The position numbers and the translations under genes are program-made. DNA of 64,000 nucleotides from an uncultured bacterium (GTDB lineage: Bacteria; Cyanobacteriota; Vampirovibrionia; Gastranaerophilales; Gastranaerophilaceae), in NCBI GenBank assembly GCA_950022495.1, contig CATLLJ010000002.1:62001-126000 (forward strand). The letters are read 5' to 3'. Shown here in pieces: positions 54,197 to 63,051 of the stretch (its first letter is position 1; the number at the start of each line of letters is the position of its first letter). A model generated the notes under the pieces. That model was given only the letters and a program-made list of their open reading frames with translations. It was not told the DNA's origin and ran no database searches.

Positions 54197-54436
54197 TTAC
54201 ATAGAACCGTGGAATGTTCTTGAAATAACATCATCTTGTTGTTCTTTTGTCAATTTGATGAAGTTAACTGCATATCCTGAAACTCTCACTGTTAATTGAG
54301 GATATTTTTCAGGATGAGCTTGAGCATCCAGTAGAGTATCTCTGTTGAATACGTTTACATTAAGGTGGTGACCGCCTTTTTCAACATATCCATCAAGTAA
54401 ATTTATTAAATTTTCTTCTTGCATTGTTGTTGTCAT
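54197..54436 (-). CDS. Stand-alone glycyl-radical domain of pyruvate formate-lyase
   Basis: A 79-residue protein corresponding to the last part of normal pyruvate formate-lyase. It contains '[20 protein letters not shown]' and '[19 protein letters not shown]' with the radical-bearing Gly54 in R-V-S-G-Y-A-V, and ends '[11 protein letters not shown]' as PFL does. A clear AAAGGA ribosome site and an ATG show it is a real gene, not the accidental end of a broken one. E. coli GrcA (YfiD) is a spare domain of the same kind, but there PFL is complete; here the neighbouring PFL lacks this domain, so the small protein should be an essential second subunit. Confidence 0.88.
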   Translation of the reverse strand: MTTTMQEENLINLLDGYVEKGGHHLNVNVFNRDTLLDAQAHPEKYPQLTVRVSGYAVNFIKLTKEQQDDVISRTFHGSM

Positions 54437-54472
54437 TTTTATTTTTCCTTTCGATTATAGGTATTTACATAG

Positions 54473-54493
54473 ATCCTGAAACGAGTTCAGGAT
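54473..54493. repeat. REP-like palindrome between the two pfl genes
   Basis: ATCCTGAA-ACGAG-TTCAGGAT: the same design as the palindromes at 26.9 kb (8-bp stem, five-base loop). It lies between the two pfl coding regions and could modulate their relative expression. Confidence 0.75.
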
Positions 54494-54531
54494 GACAATT
54501 TATATTTACCCCTGACCCGTCCAGCTGAGGA

Positions 54532-56619
54532 CTAATTTAAACTTGCTTCGCAGCATCCAGGGTCAAAACTTACACTGAAATCACCCATAAATACTTCATC
54601 TTTACCCAATGCGTTAGGGATAATAGAGAAAGTATTTGAAATACCATCTTGAGCGTCAGCAAACGGAAGTTTTGCAACAGATGCTAATGATGAAACTGCA
54701 CCGTTCATATCACGTCCGTGCATAGGGTTTGCACCAGGAGCCAGAGGAACACCCATTTTTCTTCCGTCAGGAGTGTTGCCTGTTTTCTTACCGTAAACAA
54801 CGTTTGAAGTGATTGTCAAAATAGACATTGTTGGAATTGAATTTCTGTAAGTATGGTGTTTTCTAATTTTGTTCATAAAGTTTTTAACCAAATCTACAGC
54901 CAATTGGTCAACTCTGTCATCGTTGTTGCCGTATTTAGGGAAATCACCTTCAACTTCGTAATCAACTACGATACCGTTTTCATCACGAATTGTCTTAACT
55001 TTAGCGTATTTGATTGCAGATAATGAGTCAGCAACGACTGAAAGACCTGCAATTCCAGTTGCAAAGTATCTTTTTACGTCTCTGTCATGAAGTGCCATTT
55101 GAGCTCTTTCATAGCAGTATTTATCGTGCATATAGTGAATTACGTTTAGTGTATTTACATACAAGCCAGCTAACCATTCCATCATAGAATCAAATCTTTC
55201 CATAACTTCATCATAGTTAAGGTATTCAGATGTAATTGGTCTGTATTGAGGTCCGATTTGTTCTTTTAATCTTTCGTCAACACCGCCGTTGATTGCGTAT
55301 AATAAACATTTAGCAAGGTTTGCACGTGCTCCGAAGAACTGCATTTCTTTACCAACAACCATTGAAGATACACAGCAGGCGATTGCGTAGTCATCGCCGT
55401 GAGTAACTCTCATTAAATCATCGTTTTCATATTGAATAGATGAAGTTGTAATAGAAATATGTGCTGCATATTGTTTAAAGTTGTGAGGTAATCTCTTTGA
55501 CCAAAGTACTGTTAAGTTTGGTTCCGGAGCTGTACCAAGGTTTTCTAAAGTGTGAAGGTATCTGAATGAGTTTTTAGTAACCAACGGACGACCGTCAATA
55601 CCAACACCACCGATAGATTCAGTTACCCATGTAGGGTCGCCTGAGAATAATGCATTGTATTCAGGGGTTCTTGCAAATTTTACAAGTCTTAATTTCATAA
55701 TGAAATGGTCAACCATTTCTTGAGCTTCAGATTCTGTTATGATACCTTCTTTTAAATCTCTTTCAATAAAGATATCTAAGAATGTAGAAGTTCTACCGAT
55801 ACTCATAGCGGCACCGTTTTGTTCTTTAACAGCTGACAAGTAACCGAAGTATAACCATTGAATAGCTTCTTTAGCGTTTCTAGCCGGTTTTCTAATATCA
55901 AAACCGTAGATTTCGCCCAATTGAGCCATTTCGTTTAATGCTCTGATTTGTTCAGCAATTTCTTCTTTCAATTGGATTTTTTCAGCATTCATTTCGCCAT
56001 CAATTGAAGCGTGCTGTTCTTTTTTATCTTCAATAAGTCTGTCGATACCGTAAAGAGCAATTCTTCTGTAGTCGCCTATGATACGTCCTCTGCCGTAAGC
56101 ATCAGGAAGACCTGTTAAAATAGCAGCATGACGTGCTTTTCTCATTTCCGGAGTGTAAGCATCAAATACACCCTGATTGTGAGTTTTTCTGTATTTTGTG
56201 AAGATTTCAGAAACTTCCGGATCAACTTCATATCCGTAAGATTTGCAAGCACCTTCAGCCATTCTGATACCGCCAAACGGCTGCATTGAACGTTTTAGAG
56301 GAGCATCTGTCTGCAAGCCTACAATAGTTTCCAAATCTTTATCAATATATCCGGCACCGTGAGAAGTGATAGAAGATACGATTTTTGTATCCATATCAAC
56401 AACACCGCCGTTTTCACGTTCTTTTTTGAATAAATCACAGCATTCCTGCCATAATTTAGTTGTTGCATCAGTTGGACCTGCTAAAAAGCTGGAATCACCT
56501 TCATACAATGTATAGTTACGTTGAATAAAATCCCTAACATTAATTTCCTGATTCCATTTACCTGAAATGAATTCAGCCGTAGGGTAAATTTTCTTTTTTT
56601 CTAATAATGCTTCTGTCAT
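54532..56619 (-). CDS. pflB: Pyruvate formate-lyase catalytic body, lacking the glycyl-radical domain
   Basis: Converts pyruvate and CoA to acetyl-CoA and formate in anaerobic metabolism. The 695 residues match the alpha/beta-barrel of PFL: '[20 protein letters not shown]', '[16 protein letters not shown]', '[19 protein letters not shown]' and the active-site cysteines Cys415-Cys416 in '[13 protein letters not shown]'. Near the end are '[20 protein letters not shown]' and '[14 protein letters not shown]'. Normal PFL then continues into the glycyl-radical domain, but this one has about 16 other residues ('[17 protein letters not shown]') and stops. The missing domain is encoded by the next gene, 95 bases downstream. 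GGAG lies before the ATG at 56619. Confidence 0.93.
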   Translation of the reverse strand: MTEALLEKKKIYPTAEFISGKWNQEINVRDFIQRNYTLYEGDSSFLAGPTDATTKLWQECCDLFKKERENGGVVDMDTKIVSSITSHGAGYIDKDLETIVGLQTDAPLKRSMQPFGGIRMAEGACKSYGYEVDPEVSEIFTKYRKTHNQGVFDAYTPEMRKARHAAILTGLPDAYGRGRIIGDYRRIALYGIDRLIEDKKEQHASIDGEMNAEKIQLKEEIAEQIRALNEMAQLGEIYGFDIRKPARNAKEAIQWLYFGYLSAVKEQNGAAMSIGRTSTFLDIFIERDLKEGIITESEAQEMVDHFIMKLRLVKFARTPEYNALFSGDPTWVTESIGGVGIDGRPLVTKNSFRYLHTLENLGTAPEPNLTVLWSKRLPHNFKQYAAHISITTSSIQYENDDLMRVTHGDDYAIACCVSSMVVGKEMQFFGARANLAKCLLYAINGGVDERLKEQIGPQYRPITSEYLNYDEVMERFDSMMEWLAGLYVNTLNVIHYMHDKYCYERAQMALHDRDVKRYFATGIAGLSVVADSLSAIKYAKVKTIRDENGIVVDYEVEGDFPKYGNNDDRVDQLAVDLVKNFMNKIRKHHTYRNSIPTMSILTITSNVVYGKKTGNTPDGRKMGVPLAPGANPMHGRDMNGAVSSLASVAKLPFADAQDGISNTFSIIPNALGKDEVFMGDFSVSFDPGCCEASLN

Positions 56620-56783
56620 ATTTTTCTCCCATTTATAGTCTTATAAAATAATAATTGTATTTTAAACACGTATTATTTCACATTCATTACACATTATACA
56701 CAATAAACAGAAAAAAACTACATTTGTAACGAAAAACTTATAATTTATTAACAAATTAAAAATTTACACTTAAGATACCGGTA

Positions 56784-57403
56784 TTACCATTTGCCAAAAT
56801 GCATTTTTTGTTCCACTTTATATTGTACTTGTTCAACTTCAGGCTTATCATCCGCAGGATAACCAATTCCGATATAACAAGGTAATAAATAATTTTCAGG
56901 AGCACCTATAACATCTGCAATATTTTTACCTTCAGCTCCAACAGGTATTCTCATAGAACAAGCTAGTCCTTTTGCAGTTGCTGCAAGAAAAATATTTTCA
57001 ATAACACACCAAATTGATGAAATTGGATTTAATGAACTTACACAACTTGGTTTTAATACTCCTGAATTTGATTTAAAAAATAGCATAATAACATGAGATG
57101 CATTCATTAGCATTGAATACTGTCTTGGCATTGCAACTGCATACATTTTTGCTGTAGGGTTCCGTCTGTAAGAGTTTTCTTTAAAATTTCAAGAGTCGGT
57201 TCAACTCCTTGTCTTACAAATTGCAAAGCACGTTCTTTGTCTTCTTTGTCTTTTAAAATTACAAATTCCCAGTTTCTCAAATGGTCGTGAGTTGGTGCTT
57301 GCATACCGGCATCAATTATTCGTTTTAAAACTTCATCAGGTACAACTTTGTCTTTAAAATCTCGAACAACACGTCTATTGTAAATAGCTTCATACAAATC
57401 CAT
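56784..57403 (-). pseudogene. Nitroreductase-family gene with one-base frameshift
   Basis: Two overlapping reading frames together make one nitroreductase of the FMN-dependent family. The first (57403 to about 57150) gives 'NRRVVRDFKDKVVPDEVLKR' and 'PTHDHLRNWEFVILKD'; the second (about 57146 to 56784) gives 'MLMNASHVIMLFFKSNSGVL' and 'GKNIADVIGAPENYLLPCYI'. The join falls in a run of five A on the coding strand (57146-57150); six A would restore one frame reading '...TLQQKMYAVAMPRQY'. So it is a recent pseudogene, a sequencing error, or a site of slippage. Intact members reduce nitro compounds, quinones or flavins using NAD(P)H. Confidence 0.8.
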
Positions 57404-57410
57404 AATTGCT

Positions 57411-57872
57411 ATGAATTTAATATCTCACGAACTTAAGCATTGCGAACAATTTGGTAATATTTTAAGAACAGGAAATATTGGGGTAAGCGAATATGCAAGA
57501 GCAATAACCGAAAACAGTCTAAAACGGGCATTAGATAAATCATCCTTTGATATTATGCTAAAAAGCAGATATGAACAAGCATTGAAACAAGGAAAAGGAG
57601 AAGAATTTATCAAAAAAACAGTTGATAATTGGACTAAAAAGCTCATTCCTGAAATTGAAAATAATTTTTCAGAAGTATTAAAACTGCCTAAAATAAAAAC
57701 AAACTCGCCAGAAGGAATTAAAGCAGTTCAAGACTTGGAAGCTATGAAAAATTATGAAGGACTTAATGCGTTTGGTTTTGGTTCCGAAAAGTATAGAAAT
57801 AATCCATTGGAAGTTGAAGCATATGCCTTTGGTGATAATATAGAAAAATTATTCAAGGATTTTATATCTTAA
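57411..57872 (+). pseudogene. C-terminal fragment of a zincin-like protein
   Basis: The 153 residues begin abruptly with 'MNLISHELKHCEQFGNILRT', a zinc motif HELKH (HExxH), and near the end have 'NNPLEVEAYAFGDNIEKLF', whose Glu could be the third ligand as in eCIS-core/DUF4157-like zincins. Such proteins normally have a long region before the motif, absent here: the ATG lies only seven bases from the divergent nitroreductase start, with no promoter or ribosome site, and the frame is closed 27 bases upstream. It is most likely the remains of a larger gene after a deletion or rearrangement at the junction. Confidence 0.6.
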
Positions 57873-57921
57873 TAGTGAAAAATAATTTACAAATATGTTG
57901 TAAAGAGTCACATGGATTGTC

Positions 57922-57943
57922 TGTTGGGCAAGTATGCCCAACA
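57922..57943. repeat. Inverted repeat TGTTGGGCA / TGCCCAACA
   Basis: A nine-base perfect stem with AGTA loop. GC-rich for this genome; possibly a member of another dispersed repeat family. Confidence 0.75.
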
Positions 57944-58115
57944 AGTTTAAAATACTCAAACTGCTCTTTAATTACTCAGTGGCAAAATCGCCTTGAGGAG
58001 GAAAGATAAGGTAATTTTTTAGAAAAATAAAAATTTTAAGTGAGTAGAGAAAGAGTATAGTGAGTAATTTTAAATTGGAATGCTCAACAGACTTCCGACT
58101 GGCTCAAAGCCTGAT

Positions 58116-58142
58116 GGATTGCCACGCTTCGCTCGCAATGAC
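58116..58142. repeat. Palindromic repeat around GATTGCC...CGCAATGAC
   Basis: ATTGC (58118-58122) and GCAAT (58135-58139) bracket a GC-rich centre CACGCTTCGCTC. Short elements of this type occur as dispersed repeats in several bacterial lineages. ACTTCCGAC flanks it on both sides as a direct repeat. Confidence 0.55.
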
Positions 58143-58230
58143 TGACAAACACTTCCGACCAAATTACTCAAAAAAGTACAAGCAATTCTAATGTAATTTC
58201 AATATTATTCATTGTGTGTATTATTAAAAA

Positions 58231-58317
58231 CGGAGAAGGGGGGATTCGAACCCCCGGTGAAGTCGCCCCCACACAGACTTTCCAAGTCTGCACCTTAAGC
58301 CTCTCGGACACCTCTCC
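58231..58317 (-). tRNA. tRNA-Ser (anticodon GGA)
   Basis: The minus strand folds as a tRNA with a long variable arm. The acceptor stem is GGAGAGG / CTTCTCC with one G-T pair. The anticodon loop TTGGAAA gives anticodon GGA, reading UCU/UCC serine codons. The T loop is GGTTCGAATC, with its GGGGG stem. The discriminator is G at 58231; CCA is not encoded, so it is added afterwards. A T run follows directly. It lies 20 bases downstream of the DUF2997 gene on the same strand, so it may be the last gene of that transcript. Confidence 0.95.
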
Positions 58318-58336
58318 ATTTATTGCAGCTTTCCCC

Positions 58337-58540
58337 TTAATTATCCTTTAAATGTTGTGTTTCGTCAAGATGCAATATTTCTTCTTGATAATACTCTTCA
58401 GTTTTTTCCATACTATAAATCTTTGCATCCGCAAGGCGTGCAAACACCTTTGCATAATCCGTACACTTTTTACCTTTTATGCCTTCGGTCTCCATTTGTA
58501 TTGTTCCATCAGGAAATAATCTTATTTTCATTTTGCCCAT
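58337..58540 (-). CDS. DUF2997 protein
   Basis: A 67-residue cytoplasmic protein with the DUF2997 pattern: 'KIRLFPDGTIQMETEGIKGK' followed by a Cys ('KKCTDYAKVF') and a short helical ending. In cyanobacteria and other bacteria this small family is encoded next to DUF1257 proteins and Ycf46-like ATPases, as here. The single Cys in G-K-x-C is conserved in the family as I know it and may be a functional or modified residue. AGGAGATAAGAAA precedes the ATG. It is the last protein gene of a five-gene operon. Confidence 0.8.
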   Translation of the reverse strand: MGKMKIRLFPDGTIQMETEGIKGKKCTDYAKVFARLADAKIYSMEKTEEYYQEEILHLDETQHLKDN

Positions 58541-58551
58541 TTTCTTATCTC

Positions 58552-59817
58552 CTAAACCTCAATAGTTAAAACAATAGAATTATCTTCAAGCACGGATTCG
58601 CTTTCCAAACGCATATTTTCGCTATTTAAGCGTTCTTTTATTTTATTATATGTAACTTCTTGAATATTTAAGCCGTATTCTTCATTCAAATCATTTATAA
58701 GATCTTCACACTCACTTGAATCGGAAACCTGTGTAATATCAAGAGTATACGCTCCGGATGAATCTTTTTTATAATAAACCATTTCCATACCAAAGAGTTT
58801 ACATGAAATCTCATCACCTGTTTCAGAAAGTTCTTCGGCTCCGTGTTCTGTTAACGTATTTAATAGAATCCCTTTGTCAGTATAATTAGTATTATACGTA
58901 TAAACAGTTGTTGTTTTGTCGTTAATCTTACGCAAATCTCTGCCTGCGGCAATATTGAGTTTTCTGAAAATAATTTCTGCCTCTTTATTTATTGCTGCAT
59001 TATTCTGCCCTGAAAATTCAGCAACATAATAACCATTCTTCAATACCCAATTTAAAGTGGCATTACTGTTTTTTAACGGGGTCTGTGAATTCCCGCTATA
59101 GTACATATAATTTGCTTTTTGCAATAATCCTTTAAGTTCTTCGGGTTTTATATTTGTTTGAATTTTCAAATCAGTAAGCTGTCCGAATGAAACATTTATA
59201 CCTTGATAGTCGCCGGAAGTCCCGATATTCATAATTGTAACTTTCTGTTCAACTTCGAGAAGATAAAAATCTTCATTTTCAGGCTTATAATATTTTATAT
59301 TTTGCCCAGAAACTTCAGCAACAATTTCATTATCCGGAGTTGAGAAAATATTTTTTGCATTTTCTTCTTTTAATTTACTGTAAATATCTTTAATGTCAGT
59401 ATATTGTGTCTGGTAATTATAATAAAAATATTCAGCAGACTCAATTAACCGCACATTACGCCCCAGCGAGCTGTCAATATCCTGAAAATATTCTTCTGCA
59501 GACGATTGAAGTGCTGTAGAATTACCGCATCCTGAAAGATTTACAACCGCATATTTACCTCTGGTAATCCAGTGTGCAGTTAAGCCATTTGGATAGAGGT
59601 ACATATTTTTATGTTTTTCTTCACCGCCCAAACCATGAATAAAATTTCTTAATTCAAAACTTTCTATATTTGTTAAAACTCTTATGCTTCTTAAGTTTTG
59701 AGTTGCGACAGCTTGATTTAACTTCTGTGCCTCTGATGCTTTTTTTAACTTTTCATTTTTGGCTTCTTCCGGACTGATTAAAAAAGCCATAGGATAAGCC
59801 ATTAAAGTAATAGACAT
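58552..59817 (-). CDS. Duplicated DUF1257 (Ycf35-like) protein
   Basis: A 421-residue protein with two similar halves. The first (about 45-190) includes 'LTAHWITRGKYAVVNLSGCG' and 'SLGRNVRLIESAEYFYYNYQ'; the second (about 215-410) includes 'ATLNWVLKNGYYVAEFSGQN' and 'AAGRDLRKINDKTTTVYTYN'. Both then have 'E-V/C-x-G-x-x-I-K/M-Y-Y-K-P/K'-type strands. The end, 'LINDLNEEYGLNIQEVTYNK' and then 'ESVLEDNSIVLTIEV', fits the C-terminal end of DUF1257/Ycf35. Normal Ycf35 is only about 110-130 residues, so this is an enlarged, tandemly duplicated form. The assignment rests on the ending pattern and the operon, so it is moderately sure. Confidence 0.65.
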   Translation of the reverse strand: MSITLMAYPMAFLISPEEAKNEKLKKASEAQKLNQAVATQNLRSIRVLTNIESFELRNFIHGLGGEEKHKNMYLYPNGLTAHWITRGKYAVVNLSGCGNSTALQSSAEEYFQDIDSSLGRNVRLIESAEYFYYNYQTQYTDIKDIYSKLKEENAKNIFSTPDNEIVAEVSGQNIKYYKPENEDFYLLEVEQKVTIMNIGTSGDYQGINVSFGQLTDLKIQTNIKPEELKGLLQKANYMYYSGNSQTPLKNSNATLNWVLKNGYYVAEFSGQNNAAINKEAEIIFRKLNIAAGRDLRKINDKTTTVYTYNTNYTDKGILLNTLTEHGAEELSETGDEISCKLFGMEMVYYKKDSSGAYTLDITQVSDSSECEDLINDLNEEYGLNIQEVTYNKIKERLNSENMRLESESVLEDNSIVLTIEV

Positions 59818-59839
59818 TTACCTCAACTCCATCCTTCCT

Positions 59840-61459
59840 CTAAACATCCAGAGCTCTTCCGCCACGGGATGTATTAACATCATCATCGCCAGATTGAGAA
59901 GAGTATTCTGCCATATCATCTTTCTTTGTAGCCGCAACAGCTCTGATATTAGCCCATTGACGGATTGCTAAAATTTGTTCTTTTTGAGTAACTGACAAAG
60001 GCACAACATTTTTAATTGTACTTGTCAAATCAGAAAATTCCAGCGGACGCTTATTAAAGAAAGCTTCATACAGTGCAGTAATAACAACTTGTTCAATTTC
60101 TGCACCAACAAAACCTTCTGTCATTTGAGCCAATTGTTTATACAATTCGTCATTCAGTTGAAGCTTGCTAGATACATCTTTATCTTTTAATCTTTTTGAC
60201 AAGTGAAGTTTAAAAATTTCTTCTCTTTCTCTCATTGTAGGAAGATCTACAAAGAAAATTTCATCAAAACGACCTTTTCTAAGTAATTCGGCAGGCAGGC
60301 TGTTGATATTGTTTGCAGTTGCGATAACAAATACAGGAGCTGTTTTTTCCTGCATCCATGTTAAAAATGTTCCGAAAATTCTTGAAGATGTACCGCTGTC
60401 GCCGTTTGAATTTAAACCGCTTAAACTTTTTTCAATTTCATCAACCCAGAGAATTGATGGAGCAACAGCTTCCGCAGTTTTTATGGCTTTTCGCATATTT
60501 TCTTCTGAACTGCCGACAATACCGGAAAATATTTTACCGAAATCAAGTTTTAATAACGGCAACTGCCAAACGGCACTCATAGCTTTTGCTGTCAAACTTT
60601 TTCCGCAGCCAGGAACCCCTGTTATCAAAACCCCTTTTGGAGCTGGAAGACAGTATTGTTTGGCAGATTCAGACCATGAATTATTTCTTTTTTTAAGCCA
60701 ATTTTTAAGGTTTTCTAGCCCCCCGACATCTGCAATTTTTATATCGGTATTAATAAATTCCAAAATACCTGTTTTTTTAATAACCTGCATTTTTTCACTC
60801 AAAATAACGCTCAAATCCTGTCCGTCAATCTTTCCATCATTTACCATAGCAAGAGCAAATGCATTTTCAGCTTCCTGCAAAGTCAAACCTAACGCAGCCT
60901 TACAAAGACGTTCTTTTGCTTCTTCATTTAACTCTGATGTATCAATTTGTTTATTTTGAGTAATCATTTTATTTAATTTTGCCTTTATTTCTTCCAGCGT
61001 AGGCAAAGGCATATCAACAATAGTTATTTCTTTTTGCATAGTTTCAGGAATTAAAAGTTCTGAGGCTAGAAATATTACATTCTTACGAAACTTACTTGTT
61101 TTTAATTCACCTATGCTGTCTCTTAAACGTCTTACAACATTATAATCAACCTGACGACCTTTAACACCAAAATAAACATGAAAATCACACATCACAAAAA
61201 CCGCATTTTTACTGCAATCTCTAATAAAATCAATTGCTTTATCAGCACTGTTAGTGCCGTCAATTTTTTTACCATCAAGCATAAAACCGTTAGTCTGAGT
61301 CCAGATGTAAACTTCTCTTGGAACTCTGATTAATTTTTCGGAACCTGCAATCTTTTTTATTAAACCAATAGCACGATCTTCTTCCCATGTTGTCAAATAA
61401 ATATATGGAAATCTTGCTCTAAAAAGCCTTGATAATTGAGTTATAATCTTGTTATCCAT
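59840..61459 (-). CDS. Ycf46-like AAA+ ATPase
   Basis: About 539 residues from the ATG at 61459, with AGGG upstream; the codon before it is TTG. The N-terminal 230 residues have the Ycf46-type region: 'SRLFRARFPYIYLTTWEEDR', 'VFVMCDFHVYFGVKGRQVDY' and 'IVDMPLPTLEEI', which resembles a degenerate ATPase. The AAA+ core holds Walker A 'GVPGCGKSL' (about 282-290), Walker B 'ILWVDEIEKS' (337-346) and the second region of homology 'ATANNINSLPAELLRKGRFD' with the arginine fingers. The tail is acidic and disordered. Ycf46 of cyanobacteria has been linked to inorganic-carbon responses; its molecular function is unsettled. Confidence 0.85.
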   Translation of the reverse strand: MDNKIITQLSRLFRARFPYIYLTTWEEDRAIGLIKKIAGSEKLIRVPREVYIWTQTNGFMLDGKKIDGTNSADKAIDFIRDCSKNAVFVMCDFHVYFGVKGRQVDYNVVRRLRDSIGELKTSKFRKNVIFLASELLIPETMQKEITIVDMPLPTLEEIKAKLNKMITQNKQIDTSELNEEAKERLCKAALGLTLQEAENAFALAMVNDGKIDGQDLSVILSEKMQVIKKTGILEFINTDIKIADVGGLENLKNWLKKRNNSWSESAKQYCLPAPKGVLITGVPGCGKSLTAKAMSAVWQLPLLKLDFGKIFSGIVGSSEENMRKAIKTAEAVAPSILWVDEIEKSLSGLNSNGDSGTSSRIFGTFLTWMQEKTAPVFVIATANNINSLPAELLRKGRFDEIFFVDLPTMREREEIFKLHLSKRLKDKDVSSKLQLNDELYKQLAQMTEGFVGAEIEQVVITALYEAFFNKRPLEFSDLTSTIKNVVPLSVTQKEQILAIRQWANIRAVAATKKDDMAEYSSQSGDDDVNTSRGGRALDV

Positions 61460-61480
61460 CAAATAGCCCTCTTTTTACAA

Positions 61481-62086
61481 CTATTTTACCCTATTTTTGC
61501 CCAGTTGTAAACAAAAATTTTGTTTCAAAGTCGCAAAGTCGCCCATACCGTTAATTTCAGTCTTGCCATCCTGTGATATTCTGACTTCAATTTTATTTTT
61601 ATATTGATAAATTTGTTCCTCATTATACCTATCTGTTAGAAATATAAAACTTTGATTGCTTGAGCCAACCCACGGACGCGACAGATCATAATTTTCTTTT
61701 TCAAATCCTCCGTCAATCAACAAATCAATATTATCCAAAAAATTATTTATATCTTCATTATTTTTAGACTTTAATTCTTCCAGCGTATAGCCTGTAAAAC
61801 ACACAACCGACAAGCCAGAATTTTTAATCTTTTTTGAAAGAATTGCAAGCTCTTTTGGCTGTTCAAAAGGTTCACCGCCAAGAAAAGTAACACCCTCAAT
61901 TTGTTTTTCTTTTTCTATGAGAGAAAATAATTTGTCTACACTGTACTTTACACCGGTGCCAAATTCCCACGTATCCTTAGCCCAGCATCCCGAACAGTGT
62001 TTTTTACACCCCTGAACCCAGATACAAAACCTCATACCGGGACCTTCAACTGTTGTATTTGGTATTATTTTATAAACATCAATCAT
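61481..62086 (-). CDS. Radical SAM activase-like protein (NrdG-type, single 4Fe-4S cluster)
   Basis: A 201-residue radical SAM protein. CxxxCxxC is in 'VQGCKKHCSGCWAKDTWEFG' (Cys27, Cys31, Cys34), preceded by 'NTTVEGPGMRFCIW' and followed by 'IEGVTFLGGEPFEQPKELAI', the usual G-G-E-P motif. Size and sequence resemble NrdG, the activase of anaerobic ribonucleotide reductase, but no nrdD lies nearby. Instead it is in an operon with a Ycf46-like ATPase and DUF1257/DUF2997 proteins, so its target is probably one of these. Its start overlaps the stop of the HhH gene by one base (TAATG). Confidence 0.88.
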   Translation of the reverse strand: MIDVYKIIPNTTVEGPGMRFCIWVQGCKKHCSGCWAKDTWEFGTGVKYSVDKLFSLIEKEKQIEGVTFLGGEPFEQPKELAILSKKIKNSGLSVVCFTGYTLEELKSKNNEDINNFLDNIDLLIDGGFEKENYDLSRPWVGSSNQSFIFLTDRYNEEQIYQYKNKIEVRISQDGKTEINGMGDFATLKQNFCLQLGKNRVK

Positions 62087-63045
62087 TAAATATCTACAAT
62101 TCTACCTGCATCGCTATCATCATTACCTTTTTTAACTGAAGGTTTTTCTGCGACAATCATTGATTTAATTTTAGCTTCAAAATGCTGTTTTACACCGGAA
62201 TTCGCAATAAAATCATCTACAGAGTCAAACATTCTTGTTGTATCTCTAAATTCAACAATTTTTTTCGCCATAACAATATTTATACCCGGTAAAACAGCTA
62301 ACTCAGCAGCATTAGCTGTATTAACATTAATCTTATTTGGACCGACAGATAAAGCATCGCCAAAATCAACAAGCGGAGAATCTTCTTGCTCTTTTTCAAC
62401 TACCGGTTGTGATTTTTGCACACTATCAAGATTTACAAAATTATCGTCAGTTTTTCTTGAGTATTCTGTGCCTCTTGAATACGGATCAGGTGCTATATTA
62501 TCCATTTCAACAAATTTAGGACCAACATTAGATGCATCAATCTTAATTGATTTATCTTCTTTCTTAGGCTCTTCTTTTCTACGTGTAGTAGTTGGAATTA
62601 AAACGATATTCACATCAACATAAAGCCCGACAAAAGCAGCAAGAGAATCCAAAGAAGAATACTCATCAAAAACTTTACAAACTTGAGACCATGTTTTATT
62701 AATTTGTTTATCTGCTGATTTGGCGACTGTAAAAGTTCTCAAATCACGTTTCTGGCTTGAGCCCGCATTATCCATAACAACAATTTTTTCATCCGGAGTA
62801 TAACGTACAGTACACAAGCCGTTTCTAATAGTATAGTCATTAAAAACATACCGTTTATCTACATATTTTATAGCTTTTTTGTACATATTATCAGCATATA
62901 ACGGCAAACAAAGCAAATATACAACAACTGCAACTATTACAAGACATAACACAAAATTAGCCAGAGCTACTGATACTTGACTTAACATTGAATAAATCAA
63001 AAAAGGTAGTGCTAAATAGCCAATTATTGAATTTCTTCTTCTCAT
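62086..63045 (-). CDS. Membrane protein with C-terminal helix-hairpin-helix domain
   Basis: About 319 residues from the ATG at 63045 (MRRRNSIIGYLALPFLIYSM). Two hydrophobic helices (residues about 7-25 and 28-50) anchor it, followed by a soluble domain ('VFNDYTIRNGLCTVRYTPDE'), a polar linker and, at about 245-305, a ComEA-like helix-hairpin-helix: 'INVNTANAAELAVLPGINIV' and 'AKKIVEFRDTTRMFDSVDDF'. Such motifs bind DNA or mediate assembly. First gene of the operon, coupled to the radical SAM gene. It is divergent from aroA; a TATGCT box with TG upstream ends six bases before the ATG. Confidence 0.75.
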   Translation of the reverse strand: MRRRNSIIGYLALPFLIYSMLSQVSVALANFVLCLVIVAVVVYLLCLPLYADNMYKKAIKYVDKRYVFNDYTIRNGLCTVRYTPDEKIVVMDNAGSSQKRDLRTFTVAKSADKQINKTWSQVCKVFDEYSSLDSLAAFVGLYVDVNIVLIPTTTRRKEEPKKEDKSIKIDASNVGPKFVEMDNIAPDPYSRGTEYSRKTDDNFVNLDSVQKSQPVVEKEQEDSPLVDFGDALSVGPNKINVNTANAAELAVLPGINIVMAKKIVEFRDTTRMFDSVDDFIANSGVKQHFEAKIKSMIVAEKPSVKKGNDDSDAGRIVDI

Positions 63046-63051
63046 ATTTAC

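Larger units (their letters stand above)
57873..58230. other. Gene-free region rich in repeats
   Basis: No convincing coding frame. It holds an inverted repeat TGTTGGGCA-AGTA-TGCCCAACA (57922-57943), a dispersed palindrome near 58116-58142, and a nine-base direct repeat ACTTCCGAC at 58091 and 58151 on each side of it. The sequence looks like a site where repeats accumulate downstream of a tRNA gene. Confidence 0.6.

Noticed and set aside
54437-54531. Interpretation of the pfl pair as one gene broken by an inserted palindrome
   Set aside because: The small gene has its own ATG and ribosome site, the split is at a domain boundary and the large protein has a distinct tail; a simple insertion would leave continuing homology on both sides. 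It remains the main alternative.
60303-60959. Plus-strand frame of 218 residues opposite the AAA+ gene
   Set aside because: It mirrors conserved AAA+ motifs on the other strand; a strongly conserved gene with two operon partners is the real one.
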